Source of the DNA: Linanthus parryae
Lineage: Eukaryota > Streptophyta > Magnoliopsida > Ericales > Polemoniaceae
DNA: 64,000 nt
Reading direction: 5' to 3'
Assembly: GCA_023055425.1 (NCBI GenBank)
Contig: JALGPY010000001.1
Coordinates: 116,541,057 to 116,605,056 of the forward strand
Part shown: positions 22,347 through 33,700 of the stretch, one piece after another
Numbering within the stretch: the first letter of the stretch is position 1
How the letters are laid out: each line of letters starts with the position of its first letter
The notes under the pieces: model-generated
Seen by the model: only the letters and a program-made list of their open reading frames with translations
What the model was told of the DNA's origin: nothing
The model's database searches: none
Position numbers and translations under genes: made by a program

Positions 22347-22669
22347 TAGATGGATCAGTCTCACAAGGGCTTGGGCCCGTACATGAAGCCCAATACAAAA
22401 ACCAGATGAAGCTAAAGCCCTTTCATCAAGCCCACTATATTTATTGTAATTACCCAATTCATATAAGGGTAAATTAGTACTTTCCAGCTCTTCAGAAACC
22501 CTACTTATTTCCTACCGTTAGATCACTAAGTCGTACATTTGTTACAGTTAGGTGAGGCTTTATAAGCCTCATTATCTCTGTAATGGTTCATTATGTGAAA
22601 TAGATTTTCTCTCTCTTTTCTGTTCTTCGTCTTCTCTCAAGAACCCTAATCGGTTCATTCTATCTTTCA
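22344..22669 (+). repeat. 3' LTR of Ale-like element
   Basis: 326 bp; lacks one CCTTT-type 5-bp repeat of the 5' LTR. The last codon of pol overlaps its first three bases. Confidence 0.93.
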
Positions 22670-22874
22670 GCTCCAAGATCACCACGAGCGCGTGGTGCTC
22701 AACACCAATTAATAACTGACACCTACGTCCACTAGGATTCATTACTATCCCTATAGGTTATACTAAAAGAATCAGAATCATACTTGACTATTTTCCTCTC
22801 CTAATCACTCTGTTTTAATTTTATATGTCAAAATATGAGTAGAATGAAGCACCACCCGTGATTTGCTCATCAGC

Positions 22875-22972
22875 TTCCACCTCAAAACCAATTGGCAATG
22901 AGGGGAGTAGCCCAGTACACTTATTAATTATATTTCTTCTTTTTCGAATGTCCGAAGTGGGACTTCTCAACA
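22875..22972 (-). repeat. TRIM 3' LTR (outer end shortened)
   Basis: 98 bp, minus strand starts TGTTGAGAAGTCCCACTTCG. Nearly the same as 27962-28076, but it stops at GAGGTGGAA where the partner continues to GATTCTAACA. Confidence 0.8.
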
Positions 22973-23083
22973 CGCCCCCTCACGTGTGGCATTCTTTGGC
23001 CTACACGTGGATCTTTTGACTACGGGTGGCGGTGCACGTGGGTTGTTAGACCATTCACGTGTGTGAACCTGACTCTGATACCA
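22973..23083 (-). repeat. TRIM internal region with primer site and polypurine tract
   Basis: 111 bp, no coding. On the minus strand it opens with the primer site TGGTATCAGAGTC (23071-23083) and closes with CACGTGAGGGGGCG beside the LTR. Such a tiny interior between about 115-bp LTRs defines a TRIM (terminal-repeat retrotransposon in miniature). Confidence 0.75.
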
Positions 23084-23480
23084 TGAAAGAATCAAAGAGA
23101 TTCAACAATAACAGATATGAATCATGGATAGAAATCCAGAAAAATGGTGAAGATGAACATATATTTTCATAGAGTAAAATCGCCAGAAATTGGCTAATAC
23201 AAAAGGGACAATGATCTTAACCCTAATTTCATGAGGAAAAGAGGGTTTTACACAAGCAATCCAACGGACTCATTTTGAGCCGTTGGATGAATAGCAGATA
23301 TAGGAAATCTGCAGATAACCACATAGTTTGGACAGACTTGCAGAAAGGTCTTTCAGAAATACCAAAAATAACCCGAGTTGATCTTCTTCTTTATAAATAG
23401 CAACAACTCTTCTGGAAAAGACATCAAGACCCCCAGCTGCAACATTTCTTTGAATAAGCAGCAATTCTTTGTGTCTAACA
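23084..23480 (-). repeat. Single LTR of the embedded Ale-like element
   Basis: 397 bp, minus strand TGTTAGACACAAAG to GATTCTTTCA, canonical TG...CA. The polypurine tract (minus strand TTTGAGGGAGGC, 23481-23492) adjoins it. No second copy exists at the other end of the gag-pol block. Confidence 0.8.
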
Positions 23481-23493
23481 GCCTCCCTCAAAC

Positions 23494-26400
23494 TTATGGT
23501 GGTTGTTGCACCATAAGTTTGGTTTTGAAGTTCTGGAAAGCAGTAACCCCCAAATTTTTTGTAAAGATGTCTCCTAAGTGATCTGCACTAGAGAAAAATT
23601 GAACAAGTAAAATTTTCTTCAAAACTTTTTCTCGAATAAAATGATAATCAAGTTCAATGTGTTTAGTTTTGTTATGCATGATAGGATTGGCAGTCATAGC
23701 AATAGCAGATGAATTATCACAATAAACGTGAAGAGGGTGAAGAAAAATATTCAGTTCTTTGAAAAGATATTGAAACCATGTTAACTCAGCAGCAGCAGTG
23801 GCTAAAGCTCTATATTCAGCTTCTGTTGAGGATCTAGAAACAGTAGGTTGTTTTCTAGATCCCCAATGAATGGGATTAGAACCCAGATATATGATAAAGC
23901 CAGTTGTGCTTCTTCTGTCCGATGGGTTACCTGCCCAGTCAGCATCAGAATAAGCATGCAGATCTAAAGTAGAGCTATCATATAAAATCCCATGATTTTT
24001 AGTACCTTGAAGATATCTAAGAACTCTTTTAGCAGCAAATAAGTGTTGATCAGTAGGAGCATGCATGAATTGACACAAAAAATTAACAGTGTAAGCAATA
24101 TCTGGTCTAGTGAATGTAAGATATTGCAATGCACCAAGAAGTTGTCTATAAGGAGTTGGATTTGGCAGAATCACACCATCATTTAAATGCAACTTAGTAC
24201 CAGAAGCTTGTGGTGTAGGACAAGATTTGCAGTTATGCATATTGTGTTTATGCAGCAGATCAGTAACATATTTATGTTGACTCATAAATATGCATTTTGA
24301 ATTTCTAGCAACTTCCAAACCCAGAAAATAAGTTAAGGGTCCCAAATTTTTCATTTCAAATTCTGTATGTAAGTTGGAGACCAAAAATTTGATATAATCA
24401 CTGTCATTGCCAGTCAAAATTATATCATCAACATAGAGAAGCAATATTGTAACTTTGTGAGGAGAACTAAATCTAATAAAAAGTGAAGTATCAGCTAGAG
24501 AAGATAAGAATCCAACAGAATGCAAGTAAGTAGTAAATCTGTTAAACCAAGCTCTAGGAGCTTGTTTTAAAACATAAATAGATTTGTGTAATTTGCATAC
24601 ATAATCTGGATATTGAGGATGAACAAAACCTTGTGGTTGTTGCATAAAAACATCTTCTTTAAGATAACCATGTAGGAAGGCATTTTTAACATCTAATTGT
24701 TGTAATGTCCATTTGAAAGAAGCAGCTAAAGCTAAAACAGTTCTAACAGTTTCATGTTTAACTACAAGACTAAAAGTTTCATCAATGTCAAAGTCAACAG
24801 CTGGAGTTTGGTGAAAACCCTTGGCAACAAGTCTAGATTTGAATCTAGAAATGTTCCCATTGGGTAAAATTTAGTTTTGTAAGCCCATTTGCTTCCAAAA
24901 ATATTGGCATTATGGGGTTTTGGAACAAGAGACCATGTCTGTTGTTTAATAAGACTCTGGTATTCTTCTGTCATAGCTTTTTGCCATTGAACATATTTCT
25001 TTGCATCAGAAAAACATGTTGGTTCAGCACATAAATAAGATACGGAGTTACCAGATTCAGCTGTGAAGCCCATGACTTTCATTTTGAATATGCCAGATTT
25101 ACTTCTGGTTTGCATAGAGTGACCTCCAGTGTGAGTGTTTTGTGAGGTAGGGACTTGTTCTGTTGGAGGTACTGGATCAGATTGTGTTGTTGTCTGATGT
25201 TGAGGAGCCAAGCCAGAAATAGGAACAGTGCTGCATCTCATGATCTATAACAGGCCTGTCAAGACCTGGAGACAATGAAGATGCAGGTGTAGTTCTGTTC
25301 TCATCAGTTAAACCAGCATTAGAAAAAGTGTAGTTCTCTTCATTGTTGCCTGAAAATAAGATATGAGCAGTGTTAGTAGGGAGAATACAAGAAGATGAAT
25401 CACAGTCAGAAGAAACAGAATATGGAAATAGGTGTTCATCAAATATAACATCTCTACTAACATAAGTCTTCTTATGAGTTTTGTCATAGCAGATATAGCC
25501 TTTATAATTCAAAGCATAACCCAGAAAAACACATTGAGAAGTTTTGGGATCAAGTTTAGATTTGTTGTAATGTCTAAGATAGGGATAACATGCACACCCA
25601 AAAACTTTAAACAAAGAGTAGTTTGGTTTAGTTTTAAATAATAATTCATGTGGAGACTTGTAATTGGTGTTTTTGCTAGGCATACAGTTAATCAAATAAA
25701 CAGCAGCAACACATGCATGATACCAAAAATATTTTGGTAAAGAAGCCTGTTCTAGAAGAGTAACAACAGTTTCAATGCTATGTATGTTCTTCCTTTCTGC
25801 AACTCCATTTTGTTGAGGAGTATAAGGACATGATTTTTGGTGAACAATGCCCATGAGTTTGTAAAAAAGTTTGAAAAATGTAAGACATGTATTCACCACC
25901 TCCATCAGTTCTTAGGATTTTAATTGATGTGCCAAGTTGTTTTTCAACTTCAGATTTGTAAGTTGGAAAGAGATTAACAAGATCAGATTTGTTGTATAAT
26001 GGAAAAAGCCAAGTGTATTTTGAGAAATCATCAATAAACAACACATAAAACCTATATCCATGCAAATATTTAACAGAAGCAGGACCCCATAAATCACTAT
26101 GAATTAACTGTAATGGAGACTCAGTACTAGTAGTAGAAGCAGAAAAAGGTAACTCATGCATTTTGCCTTTCAAACAAGATTGACAAACAGAACTAGTATT
26201 AATATCAGATAAGGACATGTCTTTGCACAAAGAAGAACAAGTATGAAAAATTGTTTTGAGAATGTCTTCAGATGGATGTCCCAGCCTTGCATGCCACAGA
26301 GGAGACTTGAAAGTTTTTCCTAGACAACCAAGTTTGGACTCAGGTGTAGAAGAAGTTTTGGGAGAAAAAGAGGAAATTGGATATAATCCATTATGACTCA

Positions 26401-27948
26401 AACCCTTGTAAAGGATTGTTCCCAAAGCCTTGTCCTGAATATAAAAAGATTCAGCATCAAAATAAAAGAAGCAACTGTATTGTTTGCAAAGTTGATAAAC
26501 TGAAAGTAGATTGTATGCAAGTGAAGGAACATAAAGAGTGTCTTGTAATTGAAAAGAATGAGATGGTGTGTGAATAGTAGCAGTACCAGAACCAGTAATA
26601 GGTAGAGTTTGACCATTGCCAATGGAGACTTGATCTTGACCAATAGTAGAAGAAGCAGAACCCAAATTTAAATTTCCAAAATCAGCAGTCATATGATTTG
26701 TAGCACCAGAGTCAGATAACCAATAGTCAGGTATGATAGAAGAGGTGTGAGTGGGTGACTGAGGTTGAGAAGAAGTAGCAGTTATAGCAGTACGTTGAGG
26801 TGAAGGTCTCTTTCCTTGATAAGCCAGATTCATTATGTGCCAACAATCAACAGCAGAGTGATACTTGTTGTCACATATTTGACAGATAATAGGTCCAGAA
26901 GTTCCATATCTCATCCCATTATTGTTTGAGACATCATTAACATTAGGGTTTGTCAAAGCAGAACCAGTCCCATTCATAGCATTAAGATGATAGCCTTGAT
27001 TAGGAGAGTTTGAATAAACAACATTAGGGTTGTACCCTTGATTAGATTGATGAGTATACCCAAAAGTATTAGATTGATTGCCCTTATAGCCATAACCACC
27101 CCTGTTGCCACCTGATCTACCCCCTCTAGTGTCACCCGTGCCTCTTCCTCTACCATATTGGTTTGGGTAAGAGGTGAACTGGTTAGAGAAGTTTGAAGAA
27201 TATGGGGGATTAGGGTTCTTAGCAGCAGCAATACCACGTCCAGGACCAGATAGCAGAAAGAAAAGCAGTAGAACCTGAAATATCAGAGGAAACAATAAGT
27301 TGGGATTCCAACATTTGTTCTTCAGCTCTCATGAGAACATGAAGCTCTTCAAAGTTAAGAGATGCATTTTGAATGCATAGAGCAGATCTAAAAGGATTAT
27401 ATTCAGGTGGAAGACCATTCACAACATGTAATATCATATCATCATCAGGTATATGAACCAAAGCAGTAGACAACTTATCACGAAGAGATTTCAACTTCTG
27501 CATGTATAGATCTATGGAATCTCCTTTCTTCCGAATAGTTTGAAGATCACTCTTAAGTTGCATAATATTAGGGCGAGTAAGTGAAGCATAGCGATGTTCA
27601 AGAGCTAGCCATACCTCGCGGGAAGTGATTTTCCCGATTACCTGAATAAGGGCTTCCTGTGAAAGAGTCCCCGTCAGAAGAGTCCGAACCGCCTGATCAG
27701 TAGAAACCCAAGCGTCATAAGAGGGATTGCGAAGAGGCGGATCTGAAACAGCAGCGGGCGGAAGCAACTCCGGCGGCCTAGGGTTTGAACCATCAACATA
27801 GCCATATAGGGACTGGGTTTGTAGGAGAGAAGAGATCTGGTATTTCCAGAGAACATAGTTGGAATTATCACTTGAACGGGACAAGATGATTGATATTGGA
27901 CAGTAAGAGAAGCGGATTAGACGAAGCAGAGGCCATGGATAGTGTCAT
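23494..27948 (-). pseudogene. Ale-like copia gag-pol on the minus strand, multiple frameshifts
   Basis: The ATG at 27948 overlaps the end of the primer site. Order: gag (DNSNYVLWKYQISS type), Gly-rich linker, zinc-knuckle-like CQICDNKYHSAVDC, protease LSDSGATNH, integrase (HSDLWGP, DGGGEY), the MQTRSKSGI linker, RT with YVDDIILTGND, RNase H with SDADWAGN and SSTEAEY, ending at 23494. Frame breaks: a 2-bp loss near 27880, shifts near 27250, 25855 and 25230, and one near 24870. Related to but clearly different from the Ale-like copy at 17903-22346. Confidence 0.9.
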
Positions 27949-27961
27949 GGCTCTGATACCA
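27949..27961 (-). other. Primer-binding site at the right chimera junction
   Basis: TGGTATCAGAGCC on the minus strand, directly between the TRIM LTR and the Ale-like gag start. Confidence 0.9.
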
Positions 27962-28076
27962 TGTTAGAATCCATGGGGTTTCACCTCAAAACCAATTGGC
28001 AATGAGGGGAGTAGCCCATGACACTTATTAATTATATTTCTTCTTTTTCGAATGTCCGATGCGGGACTTCTCAACA
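27962..28076 (-). repeat. TRIM 5' LTR
   Basis: 115 bp; minus strand runs TGTTGAGAAGTCCC to CATGGATTCTAACA, canonical TG...CA. Confidence 0.85.
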
Positions 28077-28081
28077 TCAGC

Positions 28082-28388
28082 ACCTAAGAATTGCTCATAA
28101 TTATTAGTTAATTGGCAGTCGTGATAACATGTCGTCATTGTTAAGAACTGATAAGAAAAATTGACAAATTAATTGTTTAATTTTCCATCACGTAACGGGT
28201 AATTTGGATGCATCATGGAGTGGACGACTACACAAGTTGAATATAAAACCTGTTGTTCAGGGTCAGAAGACATCCACATTAGCAATTTCTGTTTTCTATT
28301 TTACTGTATTTTTTATTATTTGATCAGATCTAGACTAGCAATTAGTACAATAATGTAGTGATTATGAATAATATCAACTAGGTGGTTT
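28082..28388. other. Non-genic spacer, possible distal promoter of the DC1 gene
   Basis: AT-rich, no repeat or frame recognised. It lies about 0.3-0.5 kb upstream of the apparent transcribed leader of the DC1 gene. Confidence 0.4.
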
Positions 28389-28397
28389 GTAGCATTA

Positions 28398-28548
28398 GAG
28401 CAATTTTTTAGTGCTCCTCAAGAGCACCAGGTGGTGCTCTATAATCAATGAGTATCTGTCAATCACTCTCAGAGTTTGTTTAAGTTGTGCGTTTTAAATC
28501 GTTGGAGAGCACGACGTGGTGCTCTAATGGAGCACTGAAAAACTGCTC
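28398..28548. mobile_element. 151-bp MITE with 20-bp TIRs
   Basis: The ends GAGCAATTTTTTAGTGCTCC and GGAGCACTGAAAAACTGCTC are inverted copies with two differences. GTAGCAT lies on both sides (28389-28395 and 28549-28555), or a 9-bp duplication with two changes, which would suit a Mutator-type MITE. No coding. It sits just upstream of the DC1 gene leader. Confidence 0.7.
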
Positions 28549-28559
28549 GTAGCATATAG

Positions 28560-30386
28560 TAGCTCCTCTGCAGGTATTGGGAGAACAGTTCTCTCTCTCT
28601 CTCTCCCAAATTTCTATGTTCTCAAGTTCTGTGCATCTCTAAATATTTCTGCTGCTTCTCCTCTCCTTCGGATGCTTCTTCAGTTTCCTTAATTCACTGA
28701 GTGAAGCAATTGTCTGCACATGCGAGGTTTTCTCTGCAGAGGCTCATCAACAGGTATACATTGTTATAACTTGTTCTTTCTTGAATTTCTGGCTTTTGTT
28801 AAGGGTTTACTTGAATGATTTTATGTTAAGTTAATCTTGTATTAATTTGTCAACTGGATGTTTTCTGCATTTGGAAAAGTGAATTGAGATGTATCCTCTC
28901 AAAAGTCATTACACTGGACTGTAATTACTTAAATTTTTTTCTTAACACAAGTATATCACGGAGAAACTGAGTCCATTATACCGTCATAGTTTGTCATGCC
29001 CTTTTAGGGGTTTCGGTACATTGGTAGTCAACGTTCTACAAGCTCAAGATCATGCTTATCCTTCTTTTCAAGTCTCCGGTACGAGATAGAACTTCTTTAA
29101 AATATTCTCTTTGTGTAGCAGGCATGCTATGCTAGATCATACCTGTACTTTCTCTGTTTCGTGAAAGTTTTTAATTTGTCTTTTTCATCCATATTTGAGC
29201 TAATTTGTCTAGATCATACCAGATCCGATCATATTGTAATCGGGTTCAATGAGGTTCAGATTGAATTCGCATTATATCGAAACTATCATATCCATATCTG
29301 TCCAAATATCCGCCACACACCAGACATACCAGATTGAGATCAGGTTTGGAACAAATTGTAAAAGAATCCCAAAAACAAAGTAATACAAAACGGAATAAAA
29401 CCTGAGTTTGAGAGATAAGAGTTGGTTGAGAGAGAAGAGAGGACGGGCATCGTGGTGGTTGAGAGCGAACAGAGGGAGTCGATGAATTCTTTGTGGCTAG
29501 GGCTAGTGGAAATGTGATACGTATATTCATAAATAAATATGTTTTTCTTGGGGGGGGGGGGGAGTACTCTTGTAAAGTACAAAACGTACTCGGTTCGGAT
29601 AGGATCGAGTATCCAATGGATCTGCAATATGATATGGATCCAATTATGATCAAAATGAACTTTCATAATCAAAAATGTTTTAACTTGGATCACTTTCGGA
29701 CTCGATTGGTTCAGATTGGATCACTCGCATCTGGAATCGAGCTTGATCGCATTGCCATCCGTATACTAGGCCACTACAACATCTTACAAGTGCATATTGC
29801 TTTCTAATAAATTTCATATTGACCTGATCATTACAAATATAAGGAGAATACAGTAGTGTCTTCTCGTGTTCCATGTAAAGTGGCTTTGAGTAAAGAGAAA
29901 TTATGAAAATGTCTTCTCCTGTTCCATGTAAAGTGGCTTTGAGTAAACAGATTTTAAGCATACATAGATGTATGATGATTAAAATACGTTACAATTATGG
30001 AAAAAAATCTGCGACAATGAAAATGTCACCTATTGATAATAGAGTATTATTTTGGGTTGTGACTCTTACATGTAGCCTCAATCCTTGTGCTTTTTCCTGG
30101 TTAAAACTCATAGCAAATTACGGTCTAAGTTAACGACAATCACTGTATGTGGCAACAATAAAAAAAATCGAAACGGTTTCAAAACATGACAAGCCCAATC
30201 TTATCGTTTCTAACACTGTTCTTAGAGGTCACCACGACTACACAGTTTCATAATATCAAGTTGATGTATGCTGCTAATTAAGATACTAGTGTATCCTGAA
30301 ATTTGGCATATTAATTTTTTCTTTCTTTCTTTATGCAGGTGTCAAATATTAGAGAAGCTGATCGATAAACTTTTTAATACATACAA
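28560..30386 (+). other. 5' leader of the DC1 gene with a 1.6-kb leader intron
   Basis: A CT-rich leader (CT run near 28591-28608) reaches a donor CAACAG|GTATAC at 28753/28754. An acceptor with a long pyrimidine tract, TTTATGCAG|GTGTC, lies at 30338/30339, 48 bp before the start codon. That gives a 1585-nt intron in the 5' UTR. The intron contains a 13-G run (29550-29562) and a direct repeat of about 50 bp (CATGTAAAGTGGCTTTGAGT at 29873 and 29926). Splice sites are inferred from sequence only. Confidence 0.55.
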
Positions 30387-32584
30387 ATGGAGCTTGAAAT
30401 TCAACACTTTACCCATCCAGAACATCCACTGATACTCGTAGATCTGAGAGATACTGAAATAAAAGGTCGCATTGAGATACAGAAAGGTATTAAGCGAGAA
30501 GAAATGAGATGTGAATTTAATCATCATGAGTTAGAGGAATTTAAAGATGATTTAGTAAGATGTGTTTTATGCCGTAATACGATGTTGGAGTCATCATATA
30601 GCTGCATCAGTTGTGATGTTCACATCCATATGTTGTGTGCCAAGTTACCAACAGAGATGATGCACCCCAAACATATTGAGCATCCCCTTACCCTTACCAG
30701 AATGCCTCTGAAACTACTAAGGTATAATTAGTTAAAATTTGATTTGTTTAACAGAATGTTTTCAAATCAATATTGCCATATTGATATTATACATAACTTA
30801 TTGGAGATGTCCATAGGTCATCGATGAAAAAAATCAGAGTGGAAGGACCCTACAGTTGCGATATTTGCCATGAAGAGAACTCTGGATACAGCTACTGCTG
30901 TCGTTCCTGTAATTTCGATGTTGATGTGAGATGTGCCTCTGAATCACAAGAAATCGATCACGAAGGCCACGAACACCCGCTACAGCCCTTCCTGAATACG
31001 GCCTTGTTCAAGTGCCACGCATGTGCCACGGAGCATTCAGCAGGTGTCTCATACAAGTGTAGCACATGTGCCTTTTGGGTTCACGAAGAATGTGCTGCAT
31101 TACCCATCACCATCAAATATAATCGTCACGTCCACCTTCTCTCCCTTGCTGTCGAACCACTTCCAGTATTTCGGGATACTAACATGAGGTGCAGAATTTG
31201 TGATGTTCATATGTCAAAGGAGCCGCACTGGCGTTGGTGTTACGAGTGTGAAGGTTGCAGCCACCAAGTTCATGTCAACTGCTTAGTCACATTACTACAT
31301 GCAGAGTAAGTGGTAAAATACATAATATCCAGCTAGTCTGTCTTGCATTAGTAACATACTAACTTATGTTTGGTCATATATACACACAGGAGAAACAGGA
31401 GATATGAAGTGGATGATGAAATTGATCTGTCTAAATTGTTTCACTTGCCAGAATCGTTTCAATATGCCCATCTTATTGGCCAGATGATTAAGCATATGAT
31501 TACCCACTACTACAGTGAGGAGATGGTGGTTAGCCGGGTTGATCAGCCAACGTTAACTCATTTCAGTCACGAACATCCATTAACTCCTACTGTTTGGAAT
31601 GCGCCTAACAACAACAACAACAACATCAACCACAAAGGTAAGGAGATGAAGGACGACGAACGACTAACAATAATATGCAATGCGTGTGCGTTGCCTATAT
31701 CAACGCCACAAGTGTATTATAGTTGCAGTGTAAGCAACAACTACTTTCTGCACGAGTGGTGTGCCAAGCTACCCAATGTGTTGCAACATCCGACTGATCC
31801 TGAGATCACACTCACTCTGGGTCGGGACCCTAGGGACAAAAATGATGATGTAATTAGTGATTGTCGATTATGTGGTTGCTTCACCAACGGTTATATCTAC
31901 CGAAGTGGATATGATGGCTTCAATTATGCGTTTGAGATGGATATCAGGTGTGTTTGCTTACCTCGTGCTATTTCGCACAAATCTCATAAACACCCTCTCA
32001 AACTCTTATCGGACTGCTATAACCAAGGGTGCGTTGCATGTCCTCATTCAAGAGGACTTGAATTGGCATATGGGTGCAAGCAGTGTTGCTTCTATTTACA
32101 TTTTAGTTGCGCCCTTCAACCAATTAAGGTTGTGCACAGGTACGACAAACATCATCCTTTTACCCTAATTGATTATCGCATCGAAGGCGGTCCAGATGAG
32201 TATGTTTGTGAATTCTGTGAGGAACACATAGACCCGCAGTGGTGGTTTTATCACTGTTTACCATGTGACTTGTCTGCTTGTGTTGGCTGTATCTTTGAAG
32301 GGAGAAGTCGAATGTATTATATAAATACCAGCGTCACGTACTCCGCCGAATTTCACCATCACCCCCTCTCCTATGTTACACTTGATCGTACAAACATGGC
32401 TTCTTTGTGTCAGTTATGCAAAGAATATTTCAATGAGAAGATACCTTACTGGGAATGTGAAACCCCGACTGACCGACATGCACTTCAATGCATACAATGT
32501 AAGACCATGTTCCACGATAGGCAGTGTACCATGCATAATTTCAGAGGATACAAACTTCTACCTCTGCAGAGGGAACCGAGCTAA
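30387..32584 (+). CDS. DC1 (Cys/His-rich C1) domain protein
   Basis: Three coding exons: 30387-30721, 30817-31305 and 31390-32584, with GT-AG introns of 95 and 84 nt. The joined frame is 672 codons and ends at TAG-free TAA 32582-32584. The protein is a chain of about eight DC1 modules, each with an HEHPL-type start, two CxxC pairs and a final HxxC (for example CRNTMLESSYSCISCDVHIH, and CATEHSAGVSYKCSTCAFWV). These bind zinc and resemble C1 domains. The family is greatly expanded in plants; proposed roles are in stress and hormone signalling, and substrates are mostly unknown. A poly-Asn run lies at about residues 352-357. No membrane segment or signal peptide. All exons are open and splice in phase, so it is likely functional, and it is the only intact-looking host gene here. 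Confidence 0.88.
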
Positions 32585-33700
32585 AAAATACTGTTTCAAG
32601 CCATTCCTCCAGTGTTTTATTATTTACCTATCTGTTCCTTCCCTGTAATTGTTTTGAGGAAATAAGTGTAGATGTGTTTTATCAAGTTTTGTTCGAAAAT
32701 GCATGCTTTTGATAGACTTTTGGATCCCATTTTTGGTGAAATTGGTCGACGTTCTGCAAACCAAAAATAGCTATGAACTCCTTGACATTAGGAGAGAGTC
32801 CTATTACTTAAATTGGCTACAGTCTTGTTTGGGTTAACACAAAATTCAAGCCTGAAAGTTGGTGTTTGCACCGTGGAGGAGCACAAAGTGTCCCACATTG
32901 GAACTTGAAGAAATAAAGGATCTGGAATACAGTTAGACACTAGTTAGGGAACATTCTTTTGCAGATTCTGATAAAATCAAAGATTATTTCACTTCCGACA
33001 AGGAAGGCAAACCAATCCACCAAGACAAACTAGACATTAAGTGTGCACACTCGGCCCCCTACTGGATCGTCAGTCCAGAGAGTAGTACTAGTTGCCTACA
33101 TGTCCCAAGACATGCCCAAGATGTCCGAAGCCAATTTAACGTCCGAAGACGATAGTAACCATCTAGGTGTCCGAAGACAATTATATCATATCTCATACTC
33201 ATATTGCTCATAGAAGTTATATTAGCTTCGAAAAATTACAGTTACATCATAAACATACGAATGCTCACCTGATATCCAACCTAGTTTCCTGGGTGAGCGT
33301 AGCTGATTTCATAATCCAGCAACAACTACGCAATTCAAATATGTATACTATCAACACTTGTTCTCTATGTGAGGTGGGATTCACTATGCACGTGTTCTGC
33401 TGACTACTTCAACCAACTTTACTATTGTGACCCTAGCAACCCAGTCTCTCCAGCATAATCCCTAACAGTACCTGAACCCTCTAATGATACTTAGTCAAGT
33501 CTATAGATATGAAAATATGATCCACGTTCCATCCTGACACACTCAGTATTGAGTTCTACAACTCTCACTTAATTTCATTCAAGATCATGGAGTTTAGTAA
33601 AACTGCTGGAAAGCCCCTACAATTGTCAGACTCCTTCCAAACTTCGTGAAACTAATACAGAGGCATGAGGTCATGCCTAGAATCATGATTTGATTGTTGG
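32585..33700. other. 3' flank of DC1 gene, non-genic
   Basis: Contains the presumed 3' UTR (first about 100 bp). No further gene or clear repeat; small open frames have no family signature. Confidence 0.4.

Larger units (their letters stand above)
17554..22669 (+). mobile_element. Nearly complete Ale-like Ty1/copia element
   Basis: LTRs of 331 bp (17554-17884) and 326 bp (22344-22669) are flanked by GCTCC (17549-17553 and 22670-22674). A perfect initiator-Met primer site TGGTATCAGAGCC follows the 5' LTR (17885-17897), and a polypurine tract TTTAAGGGGCCG precedes the 3' LTR. The LTRs differ by about nine substitutions plus a 5-bp indel, so the element is fairly young. Both LTRs start TAATAG and end TTTCA, so the termini are TA...CA instead of TG...CA. 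Short LTRs, primer site and the RT motif YVDDIILTGND fit the Ale lineage. Confidence 0.93.
22875..28076 (-). mobile_element. Chimeric TRIM/Ale-like element joined at primer-binding sites
   Basis: Read on the minus strand: TRIM LTR (28076-27962); primer site TGGTATCAGAGCC (27961-27949); Ale-like gag-pol; polypurine tract; Ale-like 397-bp LTR (23480-23084); a second primer site TGGTATCAGAGTC (23083-23071); TRIM interior ending GAGGGGGCG; TRIM LTR (22972-22875). The two TRIM LTRs match closely. The outer end of the left one lacks about 17 bp. TCAGC lies on both outer flanks (22870-22874 and 28077-28081). The Ale block has only one LTR, and both junctions fall at the 13-bp primer site. Confidence 0.75.
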
